Part shown: positions 45,926 through 55,297 of the stretch, piece after piece
Layout of the letters: each line of letters opens with the position of its first letter
Position numbering within the stretch: the stretch's first letter is position 1
Origin: Balneolaceae bacterium
GTDB lineage: Bacteria > Bacteroidota > Rhodothermia > Balneolales > Balneolaceae
Reading direction: 5' to 3'
Length of the DNA stretch: 64,000 bases
Assembly (NCBI GenBank): GCA_034521495.1
Contig: JAXHMK010000013.1
Location: 32,736 to 96,735 of the forward strand
The notes under the pieces: model-generated
Databases searched by the model: none
Seen by the model: only the letters and a program-made list of their open reading frames with translations
What the model was told of the DNA's origin: nothing
Position numbers and translations under genes: made by a program

Positions 45926-46236
45926 ATTGACCTATTTCATGTAAGTTTTTTAGGCTTCGAATCTTAATATCGGTTCGCCAATTTGATTTAAATCTTCATT
46001 TTAAATGTAGGGCTCTTGATGCTTTTAAACGTTACACAGTTATGGTAGCAATTACATGTTTTACATGTTCCATTTTGGATAACCTCGAAATTAAACCACT
46101 TATGATTAATAACGAGATGTGAATTATGTAATTATTTATTCATAAAGTGTAAATCAATTCCCTTTCCGTTTAATTAGTATCAAGTCTAACCCCGTTATTT
46201 TAATCTGTGATACTCTTCCTTCAAATTAATTAAACG

Positions 46237-46440
46237 ATGTCGATAGACTTCAGGATCAGCCTAAAAAGAATTATTCTGGCAGTTGCAGGCATACTCGTTC
46301 TGTTCCTGATGGGTACGGTTGTGTACTTCATTGCCGCTCTTGCAAATTTGCGAATAACAGAAGAGGACGTCAATAACCGATCATTGTGCAACAAGATCTC
46401 AGGCTGGGCAATTTCAAAAGTGCTGGGGCCTTATATTTGA
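46237..46440 (+). CDS. Small single-TM protein, copy 2
   Basis: Identical in all 67 residues to the gene at 35593; see there for layout. Exact retention at protein level suggests either selection or a recent duplication. Confidence 0.5.
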   Translation: MSIDFRISLKRIILAVAGILVLFLMGTVVYFIAALANLRITEEDVNNRSLCNKISGWAISKVLGPYI

Positions 46441-46582
46441 TCCCGAAAACAGTTAAAACATGGGTTTGATTTCTAATATGTCTAATAGTATCGATGAAAG
46501 TCCCCTCCTTTCCTGTTTTGAAGGTTATCATAATCTCAACAGCATCAAAGAAAACCGTTCCTGACGTACCTTGTCCATCCTT

Positions 46583-46886
46583 TCATTTGCGATAGCTGAT
46601 ATTTCCATCACTCAGGGAAAGGCTGTCAAGGGTCACGCTAAAGGGCAGGTTTGAGAATTGGGTGTTGATAAGAGGACGTTCATTCTTGGGTTTATCAGGA
46701 TGGTTTTTGTCACGGGAAATCTCTAAATCAAGCTTTTGAACGGTAAAATTCCGGGCTTTAAAATGTCTGTTTGCAATCAACTCATCAACATCTAATGCAT
46801 GTAATTAACCAGAGCAAAACCAGAATGAATATTGTTCCGAATAACCATCGGACCTTCTGCGATTTATCGGTTTTTTCTTTATTCAA
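46583..46886 (-). pseudogene. N-terminal remnant of an AsmA/DUF748-like protein, copy 2
   Basis: Same broken remnant as 35939-36243: TM segment, frame break near the ATGCATG, then the LPFSVTLDSLSLSDGNISY segment. The same break in both copies shows decay before the duplication. Confidence 0.45.
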
Positions 46887-47016
46887 AGGTTAATTGTTAG
46901 GTGGTTGATTTAGGAATTCACAAATTAAAATCTAAAGTGACACTCTTTTTACGGCATTTACAAGATTTACAATTACCCTGTGAATATTAAATGTCATCCT
47001 ATGAAATAACTATTTA

Positions 47017-48144
47017 CTATTTCTCTGAGTTTGCTTCTTCATGTTCTTGTTTATCACTCTCTTCATACTCGTTATAGTCAACAATACTTCCTAAGAGGTA
47101 ACCATAGGGTTTTAATTCGGCAACTTGAGAAAACCCGACTCTCATGATTCCAATAAGTGGTATAGAGAGAATTATACCTGCGATTCCCCAGACCTTTGCG
47201 CCCAAAAGCAATACGATAATGGCCATAAATGGATTGATGGAGACTTTTGAACCAACGATTCTTGGAGTGAGGTAGCTGCTTTCAAGAAGTTGTACTACAG
47301 CAAAAACCGCAGTGACCAGTAGCGGCAACAAAAGTGTATCGTAGAAAAGGAATGAATAAAGTACAGCAGGAAGTGCCCCTATTATTGCACCCACAAACGG
47401 GATAATAGCCATCATTGATGCAAATATCGCGAAGGGAATAGCAAAATCTAGGCCTACGATCAACAGTCCTATTGAATTTAAGACGGCCATGATTCCGAGC
47501 ACAGTGAATAGTCCCACAAGGTAGTTCTGTGTTACATGTTGAACTCTTAGTAAAATCTTATCAATATCAGATTTGTGGCTCCTCTCAAATACTTTCTGAA
47601 GAAAGGTTTTGTACATCGCTTTGTAGTAGAGCATGAAAAAAATAAAAATGGGCATAAACGCCAAAAAGGTAACTGTGCCGGTTGTAGCCTGTGCCAAAGA
47701 GTTTATGAACTCACCACCTGCTTCAAATAAACTTTCAATAGCATTTTTTGCGTACTCGGTTTGTTTTTCCTGAGAAATTCCTGAAAACCTTTCAACAGCA
47801 ACAGCTCCTTCAGCCAGTGTACTTTTGAGTTTTTCAGTAGTTTCGGGGAGATTGTCAGAAAACTCGACTGCCCGCACGGTTACCAAAGTCAAAATACCTG
47901 AAAAGACCACTGTGATTAAAAGTAATACAAGTATGATGCTAAACACACGCCCCAATTTCCATGCCTCAAATTGTTCTACAACCGGGTTCAGTAACATCGA
48001 AATGATGGCGGCAAAAGCAAGGGGCATCAGAATAAATTTCCCAAAGTTTAAAACAACTACCAACATGCAGAGTCCAAACAGAATAAGAGTTGCTTTCAAC
48101 CAGAATGGATAGGACTGAGGTGGTGTAAATATTTGGTTTTCCAT
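47017..48144 (-). CDS. AI-2E family transporter (PerM-like permease), copy 2
   Basis: 375 residues, differing from copy 1 at residue 4 only. Family motif LTPRIVGSK present. Upstream M48 protease 8 bp away. Exact substrate unknown. Two near-identical permeases would raise dosage rather than give a new role. Confidence 0.9.
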   Translation of the reverse strand: MENQIFTPPQSYPFWLKATLILFGLCMLVVVLNFGKFILMPLAFAAIISMLLNPVVEQFEAWKLGRVFSIILVLLLITVVFSGILTLVTVRAVEFSDNLPETTEKLKSTLAEGAVAVERFSGISQEKQTEYAKNAIESLFEAGGEFINSLAQATTGTVTFLAFMPIFIFFMLYYKAMYKTFLQKVFERSHKSDIDKILLRVQHVTQNYLVGLFTVLGIMAVLNSIGLLIVGLDFAIPFAIFASMMAIIPFVGAIIGALPAVLYSFLFYDTLLLPLLVTAVFAVVQLLESSYLTPRIVGSKVSINPFMAIIVLLLGAKVWGIAGIILSIPLIGIMRVGFSQVAELKPYGYLLGSIVDYNEYEESDKQEHEEANSEK

Positions 48145-48152
48145 CTCTTATT

Positions 48153-49652
48153 CTATCTCGGGATCTTTATCCACGTACCGCTTTCGATACGCTCATCGAG
48201 GCCTACCTGGTTCATAATGGCAAGATCTTCGGGTGTAACGGTTATGGTAAGGCTTTCGAGATTGTTAGGGAGGAAGGACCGGAATGTGCCCGAACGGGTG
48301 GTTTTAAAGGATTGCAGGCGAACCGGCTGAATACTTAAAATGCCTGAATCAGTCAGCTCTCTAAAGCCGTTGGTTATCTGTTGAAAGCGAGGGCCATAGG
48401 TTCCGTAGTTGTCAAGCGTGGTGTAGTTCACAAACCGATAAATCATACCATCGTACTCTATAGAATAGAGATAGAATTTGAGTTGAGTTCCATCTTCGGT
48501 ATTCCCGGTGGCTTCTGCCCGGAATGCTCGAAGTCCTCTGCTGGTTGTACTCGATTTTCCTGTTGTGGTAATACCCTCTTGATTTAAAAACTCGTTAACC
48601 GAGGCCTCTGCATTTGCCGATTCGTTGTCCAACCTCATAATTGAAACCGCGTTCTGATCGCTATTGACTACGGCTACAAGCGACCGCTGGTTTATTATCT
48701 GCCAGCCGTCCGGGTAGGAGAATTGAAATTTCATTTCCGGGTGATAGAACGTACCGTTTCGTGTAAATCCTTCGCGGGGATTTTCACCATAGATCATGTT
48801 ATCAAGCATACCCATGTACTGATCGGTATTTACAACTGTCTGTTCATATCCTTTGGCTCTCCATTCTTCTGCAAGTTGGGGGATAGATGTTGCCCTTTCA
48901 GCGGGATCGGGGTGTGTTGATTGCCAGCTTGGAATACTTTGCCCGGATTGGGCAGACATTCGCTCCAGCGATACGAAAAATTGCGCGCCTTCAGCCGATT
49001 TATAACGCTGCATAGAGGCGTATTCTACCCCAAGACGATCGGATTCCCTTTCGTCTTCTCTGCCGTAACTTAAAAACAACATCTGTGCCGCCATGCTGCC
49101 CATACCAAGAATATCACCTCCGGGAATTCCCAGGAATTGTTGACCGGCTATGGCTCCCCCGATCAAAGCGATTTGTCCTATTTGTTGCTCAAAAGCACGT
49201 TGGGAGGCGTGGCGTGCGGCCACATGGCCAATTTCATGTCCCAAAACCACGGCGAGCTGAGCTTCATTATCAAGATGAGATAACAGCCCCCTGGTTACAT
49301 AAATGTATCCGCCGGGCAGGGCAAAAGCGTTGACGACCGGGCTGTCTAAAAGACGGAAGTAAAATTCCGTATCCCTATACTGATTTGGTGTATCGGCACG
49401 CTGCATATGGCTTACGGCCAGCATCTCCTGCCCTATTTTATCGACATATTTCTGCAGTGCATCATTACTATATAACCCGTAAAACTGTTGAATCTCCTGA
49501 TCGGCGTCTTTGCCAATCTGTTTTTCCTGATTCCAGCTATAGCCATATGCACGTTTGTCTCCGGTTATTGCACTTTTTTGAATACTGCAGGCAGAAACCA
49601 ACAGGCCGACAATAAGTACCAGAAAAGTGTTCTTTAAAATTGATTTCACCAT
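48153..49652 (-). CDS. M48 metalloprotease lipoprotein, copy 2
   Basis: 499 residues, intact, lipobox Cys22 and HEIGH zinc site as in copy 1. Differences from copy 1 are few (WQIIN/WQVIN, TITVTPED/TISVTHED). Probably active envelope protease; the operon with the permease is repeated intact. Confidence 0.9.
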   Translation of the reverse strand: MVKSILKNTFLVLIVGLLVSACSIQKSAITGDKRAYGYSWNQEKQIGKDADQEIQQFYGLYSNDALQKYVDKIGQEMLAVSHMQRADTPNQYRDTEFYFRLLDSPVVNAFALPGGYIYVTRGLLSHLDNEAQLAVVLGHEIGHVAARHASQRAFEQQIGQIALIGGAIAGQQFLGIPGGDILGMGSMAAQMLFLSYGREDERESDRLGVEYASMQRYKSAEGAQFFVSLERMSAQSGQSIPSWQSTHPDPAERATSIPQLAEEWRAKGYEQTVVNTDQYMGMLDNMIYGENPREGFTRNGTFYHPEMKFQFSYPDGWQIINQRSLVAVVNSDQNAVSIMRLDNESANAEASVNEFLNQEGITTTGKSSTTSRGLRAFRAEATGNTEDGTQLKFYLYSIEYDGMIYRFVNYTTLDNYGTYGPRFQQITNGFRELTDSGILSIQPVRLQSFKTTRSGTFRSFLPNNLESLTITVTPEDLAIMNQVGLDERIESGTWIKIPR

Positions 49653-49679
49653 TGTTTACTCCTGATTAAGCGGCTTGAT

Positions 49680-49847
49680 AATTAACGTGAGTTTGACGTT
49701 AGCTTTCACTGTTCATTTTTTGGGCTTTTTTAACGTCATCCTGAGCTTGACTCAGGATTTCGTTCGAAAATAAAGGCTGGAGATTCTGAGTCAAGCTCAG
49801 AATGACCCATTTGAGGTTCGTTTCTGTTAACTCGAACTTACGTTAAT
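49680..49847. repeat. Palindromic repeat upstream of the M48 gene, copy 2
   Basis: Same as 39039-39207 with two small deletions in the left arm. Confidence 0.55.
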
Positions 49848-49935
49848 CATGTATCTCCTTAATCCCTTTATTGCTCAAAAAAGGATCATGGATCTTTTGG
49901 TTATGGATTCATTTCACGAGAAACGACTTCTGTGT

Positions 49936-50133
49936 TTATTTGGATCGATAAAGAACCAAACCAACTACAAGCACGATTACAGAAATCAGAACCGGGACAA
50001 TGTCTCCCGTACTGACCGCTACATCTGCTCCAAATACTTGAAAAGATTCTGAATCGGCCAGGTATTGATATCCGAAATATAGAATACCTATCGCTCCGCC
50101 AATGCTTAAAATACTGCCTACTGTTTGTTTCAT
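49936..50133 (-). CDS. Small two-TM membrane protein, copy 2
   Basis: 65 residues, differing from the 39296 copy at one position (DIVPV/DIIPV). The operator-like site TGTGATATGTGTAA lies upstream at 50241-50254, unchanged. Confidence 0.65.
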   Translation of the reverse strand: MKQTVGSILSIGGAIGILYFGYQYLADSESFQVFGADVAVSTGDIVPVLISVIVLVVGLVLYRSK

Positions 50134-50240
50134 TTTTTAAAATCGATTATTTATGCTTTGATGTATAAATATGAATGCTCTATACGTCAGGAATGTGGTC
50201 ATTTCCTTTAAAAAATGCGGTATACATAACTTGTAATACT

Positions 50241-50254
50241 TTACACATATCACA
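50241..50254 (-). promoter_or_regulatory. Candidate operator TGTGATATNTGTAA (site 4, duplicate of site 2)
   Basis: Copy of 39601-39614, no change. Confidence 0.35.
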
Positions 50255-50299
50255 GATTTTAAAGCTCGGTGTAGATTTGTACAGATTGATTTAAATCAT

Positions 50300-50864
50300 T
50301 CGTGGTTTTTGAGATCCCTCGATTCCACTACCAATGACAGATTCATAAAATACTTTCGCGAGCAATCCCTTCACCACTACCTGACAGATTCATAAAATAC
50401 TTCTTTATGCAACTCAAAAGCCACATACCATTTCTTCCCTATTACTTTTGGACCGCCAAAAGGTTTCAAAAACTCCCGGCTGTGATTGCTTCGGGCATGG
50501 TTTGCCGCACGGGTACACTCTGCGAATGCTCACAAGGTGAGCGCACAGCGCGTTTGTCATCGCTCGAACGCAGTGCCAGTGTTGCAAACCACGCCGATTC
50601 CTCACCAATCAAGGCCGAAGGACGAAAGTCCTAACTTATTATTGAAAGTTGGATCTACAGGTAAGTTTTCTGTCATCTCTTCAATGGTGTTGCCCGTTTT
50701 TCGGCAAAATTAAGCAACCTGCCGCTTTCTCACTTCACGTTTGTCATCCCGACCAAGTGAGCACAGCGAACGCGTGGAGGGATCTCATCGATAACCAATA
50801 ATGGCTTTTTTCTGCATCAAGACCTTCACCTATAAAAAAGTAAGAAGATGTGTCCACACGATAG
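50300..50864. repeat. Remnant of the CTATCGTGTGGACACA element and other repeats
   Basis: Where copy 1 has the IS110-bearing element, copy 2 has mixed repeats. GACAGATTCATAAAATACTT occurs twice (50335 and 50382). A GTTTGTCATCCCGACC repeat follows (about 50739-50790). The single element end TGTGTCCACACGATAG finishes at 50864, beside the same flank GAGACTTC. The other element end is missing, so a deletion or rearrangement took it. No gene is seen in 50134-51092; the frames at 50407-50713 overlap repeats and show no motif. Confidence 0.55.
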
Positions 50865-51092
50865 GAGACTTCGGGGCTGTCAGAGTTCGGATCTACGCCT
50901 CAAAACACAAGTTTCATCCACCACAGTAGTACTGCGTTGTGGCAGGAACCGGAAAAGCACCGGTGCTCTGGCAGGTTGCTAACCAGAGAACTTGAAAGAG
51001 TACTGAGCAGAGCGAAGGTCCTGCCAGAGTTCGAACCTTTGGGATTAGCGATGATTTCAATTAATATAATGCCCCGCAACTCTGCCAGGTCG

Positions 51093-52211
51093 CTAAGCAT
51101 GTACACCCCTTGTTTCTGTATAAGTGAAATCAGGATCGCCAAATTTTTTGAGGGTACGGTAATGAGAGGCCAGCGCTTCAAAAAAGGTCTCATGATGATT
51201 GTAGGGAATATTGAACTCATCGGCTGTTTTTTCAACGATAGGGCTGATAGCCGGGTAGTGAATACTGCAAACTCTCGGGAAAAGATGGTGTTCAATCTGA
51301 AAATTGAGTCCGCCAACAAACCAGCATAACGCTTTATTATCACGCGCAAAATTGTTGGTCGTCACCATTTCGTGAATCATCCAGTGCTCGTCTATCATAT
51401 TATCTTCGTCCGGAAGAGGATGATCGGTCCCCTCAACCACATGGGCAAGCTGAAAGACCATCCCGATAATTACACCGGCTGTAAACTGAAGAGTGAGAAA
51501 ACCAATGATAAGATGAACCCAGCTAATATCAAGCAGGAGCATGGGTAAAACCAGGATATAAGCATAGTACATTCCTTTGGTTACAAACAGGATGATCCAT
51601 TCGCTGAGTGGGTGATTTTTGTTGTTATACGGGCCGATATTTGTCTTCAGAAAATTTTTATAGTCTTTGATGAACACCCAGGTTACCATGGCCAGGCTAT
51701 AGGCAAAAAAAGCAAGAATGTGCTGAACACGATGGATCATCTTATGCTCTGAGTGAGGGGAAAGACGGATAAAGCCCGCTATTTCCAGGTCCTCATCGTG
51801 GCCGTGAATATTGGTATAAGTGTGGTGAATAATGTTATGAGTAATTTTCCACATATAGCCGTTAGCCCCAAGCAGATTGAATGTATATCCCAGGGCGTTA
51901 TTTATATGTTTGTTTGATGAATAGGCGCCGTGAAGTGCATCGTGCGAAATGGAAAAACCGATACCGGCCGTTCCTACTCCCATCAAAAATGTTAAAAACC
52001 ACATGGTGCCGAGAGAAAACTGCCCTGAGATAATGAGCGCATAGGAGCCAAGATACACACTTAACATCACCACGGTTTTTACAACCATCTGAACGTTGGC
52101 GTGTTTGGAGAGTTCATTCTCCTGGAAATACTGGTCAACCCGCTGCTTTACGGTTTTACTGAATTCCCGGCTTGTGCGGTTGTTAAAGGTGACTTTTTCT
52201 ACATTTTTCAT
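51093..52211 (-). CDS. Membrane fatty acid desaturase, copy 2 (intact)
   Basis: 372 residues. Di-iron His boxes SHDALHGAY (near 88), HNIIHHTYTN (near 124) and QIEHHLFP (near 305) are all present. Four membrane helices in two pairs. The box spacing and QIEHH are as in acyl-lipid front-end desaturases and Bacteroidota acyl-CoA desaturases. It inserts double bonds in membrane fatty acids, using O2 and electrons from a ferredoxin or cytochrome b5-like donor (none is seen here). Likely to adjust membrane fluidity under cold or salt. Its last codons lie at the edge of a repeat. Confidence 0.9.
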   Translation of the reverse strand: MKNVEKVTFNNRTSREFSKTVKQRVDQYFQENELSKHANVQMVVKTVVMLSVYLGSYALIISGQFSLGTMWFLTFLMGVGTAGIGFSISHDALHGAYSSNKHINNALGYTFNLLGANGYMWKITHNIIHHTYTNIHGHDEDLEIAGFIRLSPHSEHKMIHRVQHILAFFAYSLAMVTWVFIKDYKNFLKTNIGPYNNKNHPLSEWIILFVTKGMYYAYILVLPMLLLDISWVHLIIGFLTLQFTAGVIIGMVFQLAHVVEGTDHPLPDEDNMIDEHWMIHEMVTTNNFARDNKALCWFVGGLNFQIEHHLFPRVCSIHYPAISPIVEKTADEFNIPYNHHETFFEALASHYRTLKKFGDPDFTYTETRGVHA

Positions 52212-52298
52212 GGTAAATGATCTGTCTGATTACTGCATATACGGGTTAAAAAATATGGCAATGATTTGGGGTGCATATTGCAAAGACTTGGCATAATG

Positions 52299-52312
52299 TT
52301 ACATATATCCCA
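52299..52312 (-). promoter_or_regulatory. Candidate operator TGTGATATNTGTAA (site 5, duplicate of site 3)
   Basis: TGGGATATATGTAA upstream of the intact desaturase, 88 bp from its start, in the 52212-52557 divergent region. Confidence 0.35.
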
Positions 52313-52557
52313 CATTTGGTTGGTTCATTCGGAGATTTCTGAGCAAGGAGTTGTAGCTGATGGGTTTAAAAAGTAAGGGATGTAAAACAGAAATCAAATA
52401 TCAGTAATGTGTGTAACGATGAGGTAGTTGAGTGTAACGGATATGGTTCATCATATTTGTAAACTTATTACGAACAGAAAAGGGTAACGCAACAGATTGG
52501 AAATAAAGGTTAGATTTTGATTGTTGTTATTGCTCATTAATTAGTTATCTCAAAAAA

Positions 52558-52905
52558 ATGGAACCGTTGGAGTTTGAAAAATCAAAAGCGATGATTGTTG
52601 TTGAAATCATTGAATACGTTCCGGATTCGGTTCTTATTAAAACGATTATCAAGAAATCGACAGGGAATATAAACGCTTTATCTTTTGATGCGGGAGAAAA
52701 ATTAGAGCAAAAAACATCACCGTTTGATACATTCATCCAAATTATTGACGGCAAGGCAGAAATTATTATCAACGATGTTTCAATATTGCTGGAAATTGGA
52801 AATGCAATAATCATACCGGCACATGCCCGGAATTCTATAAAAGCCAATGACAGGTTTAAAATGATATCAACCGTTATTAAAAGCGGTTATGAGGATGTGA
52901 GTTGA
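52558..52905 (+). CDS. Cupin-domain protein, copy 2
   Basis: 115 residues, identical to the copy at 43195 in all residues. Same position between the divergent desaturase and the AraC gene. Confidence 0.82.
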   Translation: MEPLEFEKSKAMIVVEIIEYVPDSVLIKTIIKKSTGNINALSFDAGEKLEQKTSPFDTFIQIIDGKAEIIINDVSILLEIGNAIIIPAHARNSIKANDRFKMISTVIKSGYEDVS

Positions 52906-53080
52906 AGCATTCAGACTTTGTAGGAAAAAATAACCCGTGGATTTTGATATACCTGTAATTTCTGTAAAAGTTTCTCAGAAAGGTGTAAGAGGTCAGTGAT
53001 ACGATATCCCTATTTTTTGGAATACAACAAAGAGACCAACATACAGTAAGCAATCTACCAGAAAGAGAGAAAAGCGTAAG

Positions 53081-53116
53081 GGAAAGACAGGAATTTAAAC
53101 ACTTGTCTTTCCTTTT
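53081..53116 (+). terminator. Rho-independent terminator, copy 2
   Basis: GGAAAGACA (53081-53089) pairs with TGTCTTTCC (53104-53112), then TTTTA. Duplicate of 43718-43753. Confidence 0.65.
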
Positions 53117-53182
53117 ATTATAAAATGCATACATTGCATAAATACACCATGATAGTAAATACTATAAAATATTACTTATTTT

Positions 53183-53815
53183 ATGAGTAAAGCAGGTTTA
53201 AAGAAGCGTGAACAAATGGAAGTTGTGAGCAAAAAACTCTATGTGAAATATATGGTGAGCTTACGATGCAAGTTAATTCTGAAGGAAGAATTAAAAAATC
53301 TCAATATAAAATATTCCATTTCAGTGCACGGCGCTATCATTTTTCATGAAGCGATTACAGAATATCGGCTAAATGAATTGAATCAGAATTTGCAAAAATC
53401 CGGACTGCTATTGCTGGATGAACCGAATAGTTTACTGATTGATAAAATCATAAATACCATTATTGAAGTAATTCACTATTCCGAAGAGTTGCCAAAGGTG
53501 AATTTTTCAGATGTTATCAGTGATAAGCTTGGGTCTGATAATGAATCTATTTTAAAAATATTTTCGGATGTGAAAGGAATGTCTGTTATGCAATTTATAA
53601 TTCTTCAGAAAGTTGAACGCATTAAAGAGTTGTTACTTTATGAGGAGTTGACACTTCAGGAGATCGCCAAAAAACTTTATTACAAAAATGAAGATCTTCT
53701 GATTGCTCAATTCAAAAAACATACGGGCCTCACTCCTGCCTATTTTAAAAAGTTAAGAAAAGAGCGTTTAAATCTTTCTGAGGGAGTTCGTTCTTCTAAA
53801 AAACACGTCGGGTAA
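53183..53815 (+). CDS. AraC-type HTH regulator, copy 2
   Basis: 210 residues, ending RSSKKHVG, which is probably the ancestral tail. Differs from copy 1 at two residues before the tail (KVERIKELLLYEE/KIERIKELLLYKE). N-terminal domain without recognised fold, C-terminal AraC HTH pair. Three members of this family lie in the window. Confidence 0.88.
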   Translation: MSKAGLKKREQMEVVSKKLYVKYMVSLRCKLILKEELKNLNIKYSISVHGAIIFHEAITEYRLNELNQNLQKSGLLLLDEPNSLLIDKIINTIIEVIHYSEELPKVNFSDVISDKLGSDNESILKIFSDVKGMSVMQFIILQKVERIKELLLYEELTLQEIAKKLYYKNEDLLIAQFKKHTGLTPAYFKKLRKERLNLSEGVRSSKKHVG

Positions 53816-53844
53816 TATAGTTTAATCTAAAGTGGTTTAATTCC

Positions 53845-53983
53845 GAGGCTGTCCAAAAAGGATGTCATTCTGAACTCGATTCAGAATCTCCACTCTTTAA
53901 CTATGCTTGGAGATACCGGATCGGGGTCCGGTATGACAAAAATGAGAATATTGATTTCCCTCACATCCTTTTTGGACAGGCTC
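53845..53983. mobile_element. TIR element with GTCCAAAAAGGATGT ends at the duplication breakpoint
   Basis: Ends GAGGCTGTCCAAAAAGGATG and the inverse ACATCCTTTTTGGACAGGC; 139 bp, interior palindromes CTGAACTCGATTCAGAATC and TACCGGATCGGGGTCCGGTA. A single end of the same type closes the tandem repeat at 18278-18300. Target duplication not readable. Confidence 0.5.
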
Positions 53984-53992
53984 AAAAAGACT

Positions 53993-54629
53993 AAAATCCC
54001 CTTTTTGAAGGGGGAAGCGAACTTGTCCGCGGTACAAGACTTTGGAAAGCGGGCGGAGAGAGCTGGGGGATGACTTTCGAAGTTCTGGAATGCCCAATTC
54101 TTGGTTTTGATGCATAGACGATCATCCCCCATTGCCCCCTTCGAAGGGCAGACATTGCCCATCTGATTTTATCATTATTGATGTAAACTGTTGCCATCCA
54201 ATAGATACAGTCATTAGGTTTTTTTTGTAAAGAAATATGAGAAGAGATCCCGAGGCGGTGGACCACGGACGGGCAACACGTATTATCGAGGGGGTTCCGG
54301 TAATACCATGGGAAAGGCTGTCCCCTCCGAATCCCGAATACGCCGGTCAATCCAACCCTCGAACTCGTACGAAGCTTTTCAACATCCGGCGGCTCGGGTT
54401 TGGGGTTGGCTGCCTCCTACCCCCAGGCGGCGTTCGGACTCTCTCCTCACTCTGCCTGGGGCTGTGCTCTTCAGACTCTTTCAGAGTCGGATGTCTGCCC
54501 TTCATGACTTCACAGGATTTTTAAAATCTTTTGACCAAAAATTAGATGAACTCAATATCTGCTCCATCCATACCCGGAATCTTCATGGGCTTAAGATTAT
54601 ATGGGTATTGTCAGCTTCAAAGGGGGGCA
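53993..54629. repeat. Palindromic CCCCTTCGAAGGGG-type repeat split by an element
   Basis: Starts AAAATCCCCTTTTTGAAGGG, reaches ATCCCCCATTGCCCCCTTCG at 54123-54142, is interrupted by the element 54149-54614, and resumes CTTCAAAGGGGGGCACC. Same family as 12182 and 14674. No gene is seen in 53816-55356. Confidence 0.55.
54149..54614. mobile_element. Gene-less TIR element, CTGACATTACCCAT family, copy 1
   Basis: 466 bp. Starts CAGACATTGCCCAT and ends ATGGGTATTGTCAG (inverse with three mismatches). Flanks CTTCGAAGGG (54139-54148) and CTTCAAAGGG (54615-54624) agree at 9 of 10 positions, a 10-bp duplication. Interior GC-rich with no supported gene (an open frame at 54308-54643 crosses the border). 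Confidence 0.65.
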
Positions 54630-54639
54630 CCCCTGAACC

Positions 54640-55161
54640 CTGACATTACCCATGTAATTTCAAATATGACTAATTTAGTCTATGTAAAGTATTGGTAATG
54701 ATTGACGTAAAGCTGTTAGGTATATTTTCGAAAAATATCTGTTTATCATTTTAAAAATAGATTTGCAATACGCTTTTTGAAAGATGAATAATAGGTGCTT
54801 CAACATCTATTCATTGCTGTTTTAGAGTTGATTTATTTTAGGGTCAGAACAACTCCGGCCTCGAAAGAATTGGCGGATTGAGGGAGCCTGAAGATCTGCG
54901 GAGACCTTTTATCATACCGGCTCTTAACGATGTTAACAAGCTATAAACGCGGTGGACCATTGATAAAAGGTAGCAGAGATTCAGTGACCGCCGCCAATTC
55001 TTTCACCGCCTTGAATTTTTGGTTCTTTTGTTTCGAAGCATCAAAATGAACAAGGTGAACGTTACGGTTGATAGCCTATTATTATGAATGATACTCAACC
55101 TTTCCAATAAACCTTGATAAAGATATCATCTCAAAAATTGAGATTTTATGGGTAATGTCAG
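54640..55161. mobile_element. Gene-less TIR element, CTGACATTACCCAT family, copy 2
   Basis: 522 bp. Starts CTGACATTACCCAT and ends ATGGGTAATGTCAG, a perfect 14-bp inverse. CCCCTGAACC flanks both sides (54630-54639 and 55162-55171), a perfect 10-bp duplication. The interior holds a palindrome like that of the GAGAAGTTACCC family (GAATTGGCGG, CATACCGGCTC, CCGCCGCCAATTC), so the two families are probably relatives. It lies 25 bp from copy 1. Confidence 0.82.
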
Positions 55162-55297
55162 CCCCTGAACCACCACTTATCTCGACCTGCCTTTCATTAT
55201 ATATCTGTATCTGCCTTCGCTTTTTAAAACAGTGATCTATGTAAGCATTTGCAAGCCCGATGTAAGGCTTCTTGCCGGTATTATGATCATATTATCT

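Larger units (their letters stand above)
44489..53850. repeat. Tandem segmental duplication, copy 2
   Basis: 9362 bp, same gene order as 33844-44488, about 98 percent alike by eye. Its right end CCGAGGCT at 53843-53850 continues into a terminal-repeat element starting GAGGCTGTCCAAAAAGGATG. The duplication breakpoint thus lies within the first bases of that element. Confidence 0.92.

Noticed and set aside
50407..50713. Frames of 64-75 codons in copy 2 where copy 1 carries IS110
   Set aside because: They overlap dispersed palindromic repeats and each other on both strands, with no motif.
54237..54643. Frames of 95 and 111 codons in the 54149 element
   Set aside because: GC-rich interior; one crosses the element border and its duplication, so it cannot be an original gene.
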